Under the pieces are notes generated by a model. That model did not search any database and was not told where the DNA came from. It worked only from the letters and a program-made list of their open reading frames with translations. This document shows, piece after piece, positions 1 through 8,263 of a stretch of DNA of 29,651 nt (position 1 is the first letter of the stretch; each line of letters opens with the position of its first letter). The position numbers were made by a program, and so were the translations under genes. The stretch covers positions 1 through 29,651 of the forward strand of contig JBELHO010000041.1 in assembly GCA_042091375.1 (NCBI GenBank), in the 5' to 3' direction. This DNA is from JBELHO01 sp042091375. Its GTDB lineage: Bacteria; Pseudomonadota; Gammaproteobacteria; Enterobacterales; Alteromonadaceae.

Positions 1-54
1 TTTTTAGTTTTGTTAAAGCATTCCATTGTAAATATCAACAGTCCGCCAGATTAG

Positions 55-106
55 CTACCCATTAAAACTGGGTAGATTGTTGTCAATAAAAACAACAAAT
101 TTTTTT
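55..106 (+). terminator. Probable plus-strand terminator for a gene left of the window
   Basis: Two adjacent hairpins are visible. The first has perfect 7-bp arms (CTACCCA at 55-61, TGGGTAG at 69-75). The second pairs TTGTTGT (77-83) with ACAACAA (92-98) and is followed at once by a run of seven T (100-106) on the plus strand. That arrangement suits Rho-independent termination of a rightward transcript entering from the left and meeting the leftward DUF2059 gene. The second stem is AT-rich and weak, so this is a moderate call. Confidence 0.45.
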
Positions 107-108
107 CT

Positions 109-558
109 TTAAGCATTTTCATGTTCTATATCAATCTGAGATACCGCTTCAGAAAAAGCTATTTGACCAGCTTTCTCCGCCCAGTTTTGAGTTACTACTT
201 GAAGTTCTGATTCAAGCCTGTTACTACCATCCATAAAAGTAAGTCCTGTGCTTGACTCATAAAAAGAAAGGACTTTGTTAATTTGCTCTTCAGTAAAAAT
301 ATTCATATACAAATTCACGACATCTTCCAGTAAAGATGGTAAATGCTTACGGAACTCATCTTCAAACCTCGCTAAGGTCGAGTTGAGTATTTTAGGGTCA
401 GCATCCATTGAACGACTTTCAATAGACTTCTTTCCTTTTACTAGATAAGCCTCTGAAATATGCTGAACCAATACATTTACTTTTGTAAGTTCCAATAACT
501 TTTCAATATCGCCCTTCAAGTCGATATTTTGGCTTGTTTCCTTATTTTTAGATGTCAT
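109..558 (-). CDS. DUF2059 domain protein, last gene of the exporter operon
   Basis: A 149-residue protein. Residues about 83-110 carry the DUF2059 signature: a stretch ending FTEEQ, then SFYES and a TG before a hydrophobic turn. Many DUF2059 proteins have a signal peptide; this one does not, and its N-terminus is polar and charged, so it is predicted to be cytoplasmic. It starts 26 bp after the C39 ABC exporter stop on the same strand, so it is probably the third gene of that operon. A role such as accessory, chaperone or immunity protein would be a guess from position only. The N-terminus has no double-glycine leader, so it is not an obvious exporter substrate. Family assignment is fairly secure; function is unknown. 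Confidence 0.7.
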   Translation of the reverse strand: MTSKNKETSQNIDLKGDIEKLLELTKVNVLVQHISEAYLVKGKKSIESRSMDADPKILNSTLARFEDEFRKHLPSLLEDVVNLYMNIFTEEQINKVLSFYESSTGLTFMDGSNRLESELQVVTQNWAEKAGQIAFSEAVSQIDIEHENA

Positions 559-584
559 TCGATGTAAATATCCACTTTATTCAT

Positions 585-2819
585 TTAAACAAATGATGGC
601 GCATTAATACCTTTAGTATGCCCAAGCCCTTCTTTAACACTTTTTTTTGTTAAACCTGTCGCAACTTGAGGAGCACTTTCTTCTTTAGTCTTAGGTGAGG
701 AGATGCCTAGGAGAATTCTCTCTTCAGTAGAAACTTCACGTATATCTCCATTATTGATTTCATAAACTTTATTAGCTGAGCGAATTGTATTAGGTCGATG
801 TGCGATAAAAATTCTAGTAATCCCCATATTAGAAATTGATTGATTTACCAGTTTCTCTGTCATTATATCTAGATGTGCAGTACCTTCATCCATAAACAAA
901 ATTTTTGGCTTTCTATATAATGCTCTTGCAAGAATTACTCTTTGCTTTTGTCCTCCTGAAAGAGCCGCCCCCATATCTCGAACTAGACTTTCAAATTTCA
1001 TTGGCATTTGCATTATTTCTTCATAAATCAATGCTGATTTAGCAGCTTCAACAACTAACTCCATATCAATCTCTTGATCGAAAAAAGATATATTCTCCGC
1101 AATTGATCCCGCAAATAGCTCATCATCCTGCATAACTACACCGACTTGACTTCTGTACGAGGAAAGACCATATTGCTTCAAAGGTATACCATCTAAACAT
1201 ACCTCTCCTGCATCAGGCTGAAATAATCCAGTGAGAACTTTAAAAAGAGTAGTTTTCCCACCGCCCGATGGACCTATTACGGCAACTGAATCACCGCTTT
1301 CTATGAATAAATTAATATTTCTAAAAACCCAAGGGGTTGAATCACTATATTTGTATGATACATCTTCTAATGATACAGCCCCTTTCAACGGTATTTTTTC
1401 TCTTAAAGGTGTATCAAAACATTTTTCCTGTTCTGCATGAGCTAAATCTGCAATTCTTTCCAAATGCAGAGAAAGCATTCTGAATTCAATTAATGTTTCA
1501 ACCAACGAGGAAGCTTTTTCAGTAAAGTTTTGCTTATAGGTCATAAAGGCAAAAATCATACCTACGGTAAAGTCACCAGACATCACCAAATTTGCAGCTA
1601 TAAATACCAAAATAATATGCTCTAAACCAAAAATCCCTGTATTAGCTGAATCAAACCAAATTTTCATTTTAGAATATTTAGCGTTACTGTTAACTTTGTC
1701 TGCATAATGGTTTTGCCACAAAAACTCCCTTTTTGCCTCCCCTCCAAACAGCTTTATGCATGTAATCCCCCTTATAGACTCGATAAAAGTGGTATTTTCC
1801 TTTGCATGGGAAGCTATTGCATCTTCTTGAGCAATTCTAAATCTTATATAGAAAATTATGCGAATAATCATGTATATAATGAGAGCGATTACAGCGATTG
1901 TGGCAAGCTTGGGGCTATACAAATACATAAAGATAATCGTAGTAACAGCCATAATGCCATCGATAACACTTGCAACGAGGCTTTCTGTTAGCATTTTTGT
2001 TAAAGGCTCCAAAGAACCAAACCTAGTAACAATATCTCCTGTATGCCTCTTTTCAAAAAAGTCAACGGGTAATCGCATAACATGTCTGAAAAGATTAGAG
2101 GCCATTTGAAAAGAAAGCATGCTAGCAAAGTATAAGATTACGTGGCCACGCATAGTTTTGCTGATAAAATTGATTATGGTGAATATCGCAAAGCCAAGTG
2201 ACAAAACGATAAGCAAGTTAATATCGTATTTAACTATTACTTCATCAACTGCAATTTGAAGATAAAATGGAGTTGCAAGTGCAAATGCTTGAATAATAAA
2301 GGATAAAAGAAGTATCTGAATTAAGTTTTGTTTTAACCCAAATATGCGTCCCCAAAGATCTGACAACCTTAACCTAGAAATTTCCGATATTTTTTGAAAT
2401 CTTTGAGAGGGTGAAAGTTCCAGTGAAACCCCTGTATAATGCTTTGAAAATTCTTCTCTAGTAAATTCTCTTATACCATTAGCGGGATCATGAATAGTTA
2501 TTGAATTTCTATTTACTGATTTTAATACCACAAAGTGATTCATATCCCAATGAAGGATAGCTGGTAATTTGATCTGAGATATTAATTCTAGCGGAGCTTT
2601 TATTGGCCTAACAGTAAATTCCATTTTCACCGCAACATCCATTACAGCTCTTAATGTCATTCCCTGTAAGCTTGTAGCATATTTTCTGCGTAACGTAGCA
2701 AGATCTACTTTATGGCCATAATAGTTTGAGACCATAGCTAAAGAAGCAAGACCACACTCTGCCGCTTCAGTTTGTCGAATAATTGGAAGTCTAAGTTTTC
2801 CTGATATATTTAATAACAC
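585..2819 (-). CDS. C39 peptidase-containing ABC exporter (CvaB/RaxB type)
   Basis: A 744-residue inner-membrane exporter that, by family, cleaves double-glycine leaders and secretes the peptide. An N-terminal C39 peptidase domain (about 10-135) keeps the catalytic triad: Cys22 (in AECGLAS), His95 (NHFVVL) and Asp111 (HDPANG). A transmembrane domain follows (about 160-440), then an ATPase domain with Walker A GPSGGGKTT (516-524), signature LSGGQKQR (619-626), Walker B ILFMDE (639-644) and the H-loop in IAHRP. DEGTAHLD replaces the more usual DEATSxLD. The start is GTG at 2817-2819, supported by AGGAG seven bases upstream. It lies 18 bp after the HlyD-like gene and 26 bp before the DUF2059 gene. 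The intact Cys indicates active leader processing, not the degenerate C39-like domain of HlyB. No precursor gene is visible in the window. Confidence 0.93.
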   Translation of the reverse strand: MLLNISGKLRLPIIRQTEAAECGLASLAMVSNYYGHKVDLATLRRKYATSLQGMTLRAVMDVAVKMEFTVRPIKAPLELISQIKLPAILHWDMNHFVVLKSVNRNSITIHDPANGIREFTREEFSKHYTGVSLELSPSQRFQKISEISRLRLSDLWGRIFGLKQNLIQILLLSFIIQAFALATPFYLQIAVDEVIVKYDINLLIVLSLGFAIFTIINFISKTMRGHVILYFASMLSFQMASNLFRHVMRLPVDFFEKRHTGDIVTRFGSLEPLTKMLTESLVASVIDGIMAVTTIIFMYLYSPKLATIAVIALIIYMIIRIIFYIRFRIAQEDAIASHAKENTTFIESIRGITCIKLFGGEAKREFLWQNHYADKVNSNAKYSKMKIWFDSANTGIFGLEHIILVFIAANLVMSGDFTVGMIFAFMTYKQNFTEKASSLVETLIEFRMLSLHLERIADLAHAEQEKCFDTPLREKIPLKGAVSLEDVSYKYSDSTPWVFRNINLFIESGDSVAVIGPSGGGKTTLFKVLTGLFQPDAGEVCLDGIPLKQYGLSSYRSQVGVVMQDDELFAGSIAENISFFDQEIDMELVVEAAKSALIYEEIMQMPMKFESLVRDMGAALSGGQKQRVILARALYRKPKILFMDEGTAHLDIMTEKLVNQSISNMGITRIFIAHRPNTIRSANKVYEINNGDIREVSTEERILLGISSPKTKEESAPQVATGLTKKSVKEGLGHTKGINAPSFV

Positions 2820-2837
2820 TAAATCACTCCTAACTAT

Positions 2838-4079
2838 TTAAGCTCTGTTTGATAAAGCTTTTAGTGGTGATAATATCCAGTCAATTAAAGAGTTCCTCTC
2901 TAAAACAATGTTCGCTCTCAAGCTCATTCCGACATCTAAGTCAAACTGTCTATGTCCTACTTTTATATATTCATGATCAAGCTCTGCTCTAGCTTTATAT
3001 ACAGGCTCATGAACATTAAATTGTGAGGAAAGATCATCTGGCGTTAATATTGTCTCAGTTAAGCTAATAATCTTTGCTGTATATGAACCAAATTTCTGAA
3101 AGGGAAATGCATCATAAAAAATACGGACTGTTTGCCCTTTCTCAACAAAACCTATTGCTTTGCTAGGAATAAATAGCTCCACTTCTAATTTACTATTATT
3201 AGGTATAATAGTTGCGATTGATAACTGTGATTGAACAGATATTCCATTTTTAACATTAATTGCTGCTACCTTCCCCGAAACAGGTGAAGTTAACACGTAT
3301 GCTGAACTCGAATCTAACTCTGCACGTTGTGAATTAATATCCGCTAACTGAATGTTTAAGTTTAATATTTTACTTTTGTAAAGGTCTGGCAGCTCTAACT
3401 TCCTCAACTTCGTCTGCTCTAAATAAGATTCTATTTCTATTAATCTCTCTTCAAGAAAATTGATATGCTGTTTTTTGGCTAAATAGCTTTGATGTTTTGA
3501 CTCGAAGTCAACTTGGCTGATCGAGTCTGTAGAAAGCAATAATTTCACATTTTCTAGTTGAATTTTTTCAGAGCTTTCAATTTGTTTTTGAATGCTAATC
3601 TGCTTTTCAAGTGAAGAAGTTTTATCTTCATATTCAATCTGTTGAGCTGATAACCGTTTATACTCTGAAGTTTCTTGATTTTCATCAATACGTTTTTGAA
3701 GCTCTATCAATTTTCTTTTTCGATCTAGTTCACTTACAAGCTGCTCAGCTAATTTTCCACCTTCTAACATATTATTATGGCGTGAAACTATAGCTATTGT
3801 TTCACCTGATTGAACAGACTGACCTTCATCAACAATAATATCTTTCAATATGCCGGAGTAAGTTGCTTTTACTTTAATTAAGCCATTTGAGGGAACGATG
3901 TGACCAGAAACATTTTCTGTTCTAGAGTATGAAGTAGCAAATACAAAGAATATAAAAACTACAAATATTGAGCTTAATAACGCTGTTACCCAAGAAAAAC
4001 TTATAGGCTGAGTAAGAAATACATCTCCGTGTAATTTCTGGTGTTGTGACTCTATAGCTTCTTTTCTGAATAACGACAT
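2838..4079 (-). CDS. HlyD/CvaA-family periplasmic adaptor of the C39 exporter
   Basis: A 413-residue membrane-fusion protein. The order is a short cytoplasmic N-terminus, one transmembrane helix (about 29-49), a lipoyl/biotinyl half (about 60-100, with VDEGQSVQSGETIA), a long Glu/Lys/Gln-rich coiled-coil hairpin (about 110-260), the second lipoyl half near SPVSGKVAAI, and a beta-barrel region. Such adaptors bridge the inner-membrane exporter to a TolC-like outer-membrane channel; no TolC gene is in the window. AAGGA lies six bases before the ATG. It is the first gene of the three-gene leftward operon, so its promoter should be in 4080-4431. A TTGACT hexamer on the minus strand near 4190 is a possible -35, but its -10 partner is poor. 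Family call is firm; substrate is unknown. Confidence 0.9.
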   Translation of the reverse strand: MSLFRKEAIESQHQKLHGDVFLTQPISFSWVTALLSSIFVVFIFFVFATSYSRTENVSGHIVPSNGLIKVKATYSGILKDIIVDEGQSVQSGETIAIVSRHNNMLEGGKLAEQLVSELDRKRKLIELQKRIDENQETSEYKRLSAQQIEYEDKTSSLEKQISIQKQIESSEKIQLENVKLLLSTDSISQVDFESKHQSYLAKKQHINFLEERLIEIESYLEQTKLRKLELPDLYKSKILNLNIQLADINSQRAELDSSSAYVLTSPVSGKVAAINVKNGISVQSQLSIATIIPNNSKLEVELFIPSKAIGFVEKGQTVRIFYDAFPFQKFGSYTAKIISLTETILTPDDLSSQFNVHEPVYKARAELDHEYIKVGHRQFDLDVGMSLRANIVLERNSLIDWILSPLKALSNRA

Positions 4080-4431
4080 GGATTATCCTTAACGTAAAAT
4101 TCTTTTCAGCTTAGGGTTGTCCTTAACCTAGCCTTGTCGATTTAGTTGCTTTTTAACAACACCAACAAAGTTAATAAAAAGTTAACATAAAGTCAATATG
4201 TAATTGTAAAAAGATTTTGCCGTTGATAGACCGCGTCCCATAAATACTACTGGGTGATACTAGACAGTGCTAGACAGTTCAGATAGAAACGAGACAATAC
4301 GGAGCAATAATGGGCAATTCTTGCCAATGCTTGTCCATACAGAGTAATGCCGGACAATACCGACTAATACCAGGCGCTAAGCCAAGGATTAACCTCATAC
4401 TATTTTATATTACTCCTTATACTAGTATTAA
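4080..4431. other. Gene-free spacer: exporter promoter region plus repeat array
   Basis: This 352-bp spacer separates the exporter operon from the RhuM remnant. The part nearest hlyD (4080-4230) is AT-rich and should hold the operon promoter. The rest is mainly the 10-bp degenerate repeat listed separately. I found no double-glycine precursor peptide here on either strand. The only short minus-strand ORF (4279-4398) lies within the repeats and is not convincing. Confidence 0.6.
4251..4380. repeat. Degenerate 10-bp tandem repeat, about 13 units
   Basis: Cut into consecutive 10-base units from 4251, the sequence shows one register throughout: TAGACAGTGC, TAGACAGTTC, GAGACAATAC, GGAGCAATAA, CGGACAATAC, CGACTAATAC and so on. 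The consensus is about NRGACAATAC. Position 8 is T in 12 of 13 units, and the central CAAT and terminal AC or GC are the best kept positions. Units differ at several bases but no insertions or deletions break the phase. Ten bases is close to one helical turn, so the same face of the DNA is repeated. The unit is not a multiple of three, so this is not a protein repeat. Function is unknown. Confidence 0.85.
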
Positions 4432-5391
4432 CTACCTTAATAAGTGCTTGCAGCTTAGCTCTTTACTTTGATAACCCAGTGTCAAGGCAAAGTGAATTGT
4501 TTCTTTTTCTCTTGGATCTGACTCAGCAACTAGCAACGTTATAGATGCTAATCCAGTATCGTTAATTATTGGCTCGTATTTGTTCTTAAATAATCTTTGG
4601 TTTCTATTTAAGAAATTAACAAAAAGAAACGCGGCAGTACGTTTAATACCGTCACTAAATGGGTGGTTTTTGACAACAAAATATAAGAGTTGAGACGCTT
4701 TAGATTCGACAGTGGGGTATGCTTCTTGACCAAACACTCTTTGGTTAAGGCTCCCCCATATAACATCAAGCCCATAGTTTCGGTCAAGTGCAAATAATGG
4801 AATAGCTTCACCTTTTTCTCTCAGTTATTTTTTAACTCCCCTATTGCAATTTCTGCGTCCTTAATAGGTGTAAGAATACCGCCTGATTGACCCTTTGGCT
4901 TAATGAGTAGCCCTTCATCGTATTGTTGTAACCATAAAAAGGTTGAGGTGTATCTAACTAATATATCAGCAAGGTCAGCCCCAAATTCACTATTTCTTGG
5001 GAGGGTTGCGGCACGTTGAACCAGTTTTAACGCCTTATCTAATTCATCTGCATTTTCAGCTAGTCTTTACTCGTTTAATGTGTAGCCTTGAAGTAGGTGT
5101 TGCTTCAAGGTGTTTGTAGCCCATTGGCGAAATCGTACCCCTTCAATAGACTTTACACGTTAGCCTACCGAAATGATTACATCTAATGAGTAAAATGAAA
5201 CGGGGTTGTTAGAATTAGTAATATGCATTTTTTGCGTATTTTTTTACGTCTAACTCACCATCTTTAAAAACATTACGAATATGGCGCGATATAAACGATT
5301 GATCCTTACCAAAAAGATTAACTAGTTGAGATTGTGAAAGCCAAACTGTCTCACTCTGCAATTGAACGTCTAGTTGCAAATTACCGTCTTC
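4432..5391 (-). pseudogene. RhuM-family / Fic-domain protein, decayed
   Basis: Read on the minus strand from about 5391, the three frames together give a nearly full RhuM-type 'virulence protein' with a C-terminal Fic domain. Recognisable pieces in order are ETVWLSQSQL, SFISRHIRNVFKDGELDV, PVSFYSLDVIISVG, GVRFRQWATNTLKQHLLQGY, LVQRAATLPRNSEFGADLAD, IPLFALDRNYGLDVIWGSLN and YFVVKNHPFSDG. Damage seen: a frameshift near 5245-5255, TAA at 5160-5162 where the family has Tyr (GYRV), TAA at 5067-5069 after TLNE, a frameshift near 4830, and an altered C-terminus. The Fic motif reads HPFSDGIKR where HPFxDGNKR is expected, so the Asn is lost. The 5' end stops at the IS66 remnant and the original start codon is absent. 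The surviving 101-residue ORF (4432-4737) is not an independent gene. Confidence 0.88.
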
Positions 5392-6030
5392 GATGAAACC
5401 ACACTGAAGGTAATCAATGAAGACAAGCCCACCTGTTATATGTGGTTGTATTGCACTGGCACGGATCTGCCTAATGAAAGCCCGATATCCAATATCGTGC
5501 TGTATGACTACCAGAATAATCGGTCAAGTCGTTGTGCGGTGGATTATTTAGGCGATTACTCAGGCTATTTGCAAGTGGATGGTTATCAGGGCTATGCACA
5601 AACACAGGCCACATTAGCCGGTTGCTGGGCACATGCCAGACGCAAGTTTAAAGAAGCCGAAGTGGCACAAGGCAAAGGTAAAACCGGCAAAGCCAGCTGG
5701 GTAAAGCACTTAGCTACAGCCTGAATCAATGGCACAAACTGGTGCGCTATGTCGATGATGGTCACCTGAATATCGATAACAACCGCGTCGAAAGAGTCAT
5801 TAAGCTCTTTGTCATAGGCCGAAAGAATTGGTTATCCAGCTACAATAACAAGGGAGCCAATGCCAGTGCGATACTCTATAGCGTCATCGAAACAGCTCAG
5901 GCTAATGGATTAACCCTGTTTGATTACATTCTTCATTGTTTAGACCATCTAGCCGTATCACCTAATGATGTCGAGTCTCTTGCCTTGGAACGTGACTTTG
6001 AGTAAGGTGAAGCTAACTGGACGGTTTGAC
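5392..6030 (+). mobile_element. IS66-family transposase remnant, doubly truncated
   Basis: Two pieces of an IS66 transposase (TnpC) are joined. The first (about 5392-5700) has DETTLKVI, then CYMWLYCTGT, YLQVDGYQGYAQT and GCWAHARRKFKEA. At about 5700 the frame changes and the text resumes at GKALSYSLNQW. The second piece (to 6005) has HLNIDNNRVER and GRKNWLSSYNNKGANASAILYSVIETA. The normal domain between RRKF...KASW and GKALSYSL is missing, so an internal deletion has also shifted the frame. The N-terminal half, the left inverted repeat and the tnpA/tnpB partners are absent. The left edge abuts the RhuM pseudogene without spacer. The right end is probably near 6030, where the minus strand reads GTCAAACCGTCCAG, like IS66 terminal repeats. 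The element cannot transpose by itself. Confidence 0.88.
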
Positions 6031-6142
6031 CAATATGATCACCTACAACTAGTTATCGCTAGTAAACTGACTAAACACAAGACAAGATAAGACATCACAA
6101 TAAAACCGACAATTAGCCTATTAATAGCTCAATAATGAGCAA

Positions 6143-7534
6143 CTAATGACTGTCGCTAAATAACGCTTGATGCAATTTTTCGACCGCATCATTGGCTTGT
6201 TGCTCATCAACCAAAAAGCACAAGTTATGCTCACTCGCTCCTTGGCATATCATCCGTACGTTTACTCCTGACAACGCATCAAATATTAATGTACCAACGC
6301 CGTTGGTTTGATGAATATGATTACCTACAACAGCAATCAATGACAAACCGTGTTCAACACTCACCTCACACAATTGTTCTAATTCTTCAACAACCGTTGT
6401 GTTCAATAGGGCTTGGGTAGTGCCAGTGGGGTTATCAAACGTCAATGCAACACTAATTTCACTAGTGGTGATCAAGTCAACACTCAATTTATGCTTAGCT
6501 AACACACTAAATAAAGTGGCTAAAAAACCACTGGCATGGAGCATAGCAGGACTTTTTACTGTGACTAACGTTTGCTCCCTGCGCAACGCAATAGAGCGAT
6601 ATGTTGGTTTTGATACGACTTGTTTTTGAATATAGGTACCGCCCATGTCGGGTTCTTTACTCGAGCCGACAAACACCGGAATATTTTTCCGCATCGCTGG
6701 AATTAATGTCGCAGGATGTAAAATTTTAGCACCAAAAGTGGCCATTTCAGCCGCTTCACCAAAACTGAGTTCTTTTATCGCTCTCGCTTGGTCAGTGATC
6801 CGTGGATCAGTAGTAAATATGCCTTTGACATCAGTCCAAATGGCTAAGTTTGATGCATTAATAGCTTCTGCTAGCAATGCCGCACTAAAATCTGAACCAC
6901 CTCGACCTAATGTCGTGGTGTCTCCATTGCTATTCTGGCCAATAAACCCCTGAGTAACGATGACTTGCTGTTGTAATTGAGGAATGAGTTGTTGCTGACA
7001 CTGTTGTGTTAATGCATCTAAATCTACCTCAGCCTTACCAAACTGATCATTGGTCTTCATCACCTGTTGAACATCAAAATAACTGGCATTGACGCCAATT
7101 GACTTCAGTACTTTAACAAAAATTCGCGAGCTAATTTGTTCACCATAAGACAAAATACTGTCTGCCAATTTAACGCTGTAATGCACTGATTGCTTTTTGG
7201 CCTGACGCTCAAGTTCACCAATAAGCTTATTGACCTCAGTGGCGAGATCACTTTCGCGGTGCAGATGTTTAACAATATTCAATTGAATATTGGTCAATTT
7301 ATCGAGTAGCTGTGCTTGCTCATCAGCAGCAACATTGGCTTGGCTTAAACGAACCAATAAATTGGTCACTCCCGAGCTAGCAGATACCACAACCAATTTA
7401 TTGCTGGGGTGACTTTTAACAATATTAGCGCAACGCAACATTGATGGGTGATCAGCTACGCTGGTACCGCCAAATTTTGCAACAGTTAACATTGGCTCTG
7501 CCTCAGTTTCAGTAGACAGATGTTGAGATGACAT
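6143..7534 (-). CDS. lysC: Lysine-sensitive-type aspartokinase (LysC)
   Basis: A 463-residue monofunctional aspartate kinase that phosphorylates L-aspartate in the first step to lysine, threonine, methionine and diaminopimelate. The kinase domain starts with VAKFGGTSVAD (about 18-28) and includes TQGFIGQ, TTLGRGGSDFSAALLA, TDVKGIFTTDPR and FGAKILHPATL. Two ACT-type domains fill the last 150 residues (VTVKSPAM, then LSLIAVVG). The length and layout match E. coli LysC (449 residues) rather than the fused ThrA or MetL. The ATG is supported by AAGGG about seven bases upstream and gives a short polar extension before the domain. The IS66 scar lies downstream, and elyC is divergent across a 729-bp spacer. 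I looked for the lysine riboswitch often found before lysC and did not see its conserved core. Confidence 0.93.
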   Translation of the reverse strand: MSSQHLSTETEAEPMLTVAKFGGTSVADHPSMLRCANIVKSHPSNKLVVVSASSGVTNLLVRLSQANVAADEQAQLLDKLTNIQLNIVKHLHRESDLATEVNKLIGELERQAKKQSVHYSVKLADSILSYGEQISSRIFVKVLKSIGVNASYFDVQQVMKTNDQFGKAEVDLDALTQQCQQQLIPQLQQQVIVTQGFIGQNSNGDTTTLGRGGSDFSAALLAEAINASNLAIWTDVKGIFTTDPRITDQARAIKELSFGEAAEMATFGAKILHPATLIPAMRKNIPVFVGSSKEPDMGGTYIQKQVVSKPTYRSIALRREQTLVTVKSPAMLHASGFLATLFSVLAKHKLSVDLITTSEISVALTFDNPTGTTQALLNTTVVEELEQLCEVSVEHGLSLIAVVGNHIHQTNGVGTLIFDALSGVNVRMICQGASEHNLCFLVDEQQANDAVEKLHQALFSDSH

Positions 7535-8263
7535 AATTTTCCCTTATTCGTGCTTAATTAATAGGTTTTGTTAACTCATAACAGAGGGCATGACTGAGGG
7601 GTAAAATACCTGTGACAAGGTCTACACGTTTTATTTCAGCCAGAAGCTCACCACCCGTGATCGGCAATAGTGTTATACTTTATTAACACGATCAGCCAAG
7701 TGACAATTCCTAAGGATTCAACCTTAACAATCGAACAACAACCGCCATTCAGTTACTGCTCTCGGCAATAGTCTCCCTCAATAATAGTCACTGGAATCAT
7801 GGTTCCTCGTATTATTTACCTAGCTATTGCTCCTCTTCTAGTTATTCAAATTTTTTGCTTTTTGATTTTATAGCTAAATAACTAAAGCAACGACTCGGTG
7901 TGTTGATTTCAAAGTCGAGTATTTAATCTAATTTAGCGAGTGAATTAAACAGCAACTTCAAGTTAAAAGCAATAACTAGCAGTAAAAATGTTGAATTAAA
8001 ATAGTTATCAAGGTACAAATTCACATATTAATAAGTAACAATAAGTCAGTAGCAGTTATCTGCGTTAATAGAGTCACTAGCACCTATGCTATTACAAGAA
8101 GAAAACAATATTGATATTAATATGGTTAACCTCTGAAAATAATATTAGTAGACGCAAAAAGTTTTGTAGTAGCCAAGATCTAACTGACTATTCATTTCTG
8201 CAAGTATTTTAGATTTATTTTCGATTTATTTTCGATTTATTTTCGATTTATTATAGGTTTATT
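7535..8263. other. 729-bp gene-free divergent spacer between lysC and elyC
   Basis: An AT-rich stretch with no convincing gene on either strand. It must contain the promoters of both lysC and elyC. Visible structure: an inverted repeat at 7658-7694, an 11-bp tandem repeat at 8208-8273, and one 24-codon hydrophobic ORF at 7799-7873 (plus strand) described under findings. No lysine-riboswitch core and no tRNA or rRNA were recognised. Confidence 0.6.
7658..7694. promoter_or_regulatory. Nested inverted repeat upstream of lysC
   Basis: Inner perfect arms GTGTTA (7670-7675) and TAACAC (7684-7689) are separated by eight bases. Outer arms TGATC (7658-7662) and GATCA (7690-7694) flank them asymmetrically. 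The site lies about 125-175 bp before the lysC start, and could be an operator or part of a leader RNA. It matches no operator I can name. Confidence 0.35.

Noticed and set aside
4251..4380. CRISPR array reading of the 10-bp repeats
   Set aside because: Units are contiguous and degenerate, with no spacers and no cas genes nearby; a 10-bp unit is far too short.
4279..4398. 39-codon minus-strand ORF as the missing exporter precursor peptide
   Set aside because: It runs through the 10-bp repeats, lacks a double-glycine leader, and its only GGAG is about 15 bases from the ATG.
4608..4811. 67-codon minus-strand ORF beside the Fic fragment
   Set aside because: It is the out-of-frame reading of the RhuM/Fic pseudogene created by its frameshift.
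7535..7800. Lysine riboswitch upstream of lysC
   Set aside because: The conserved core segments (GAGGxGC-like and GCCGAAG-like) were not found on the minus strand; only an unrelated inverted repeat is present.
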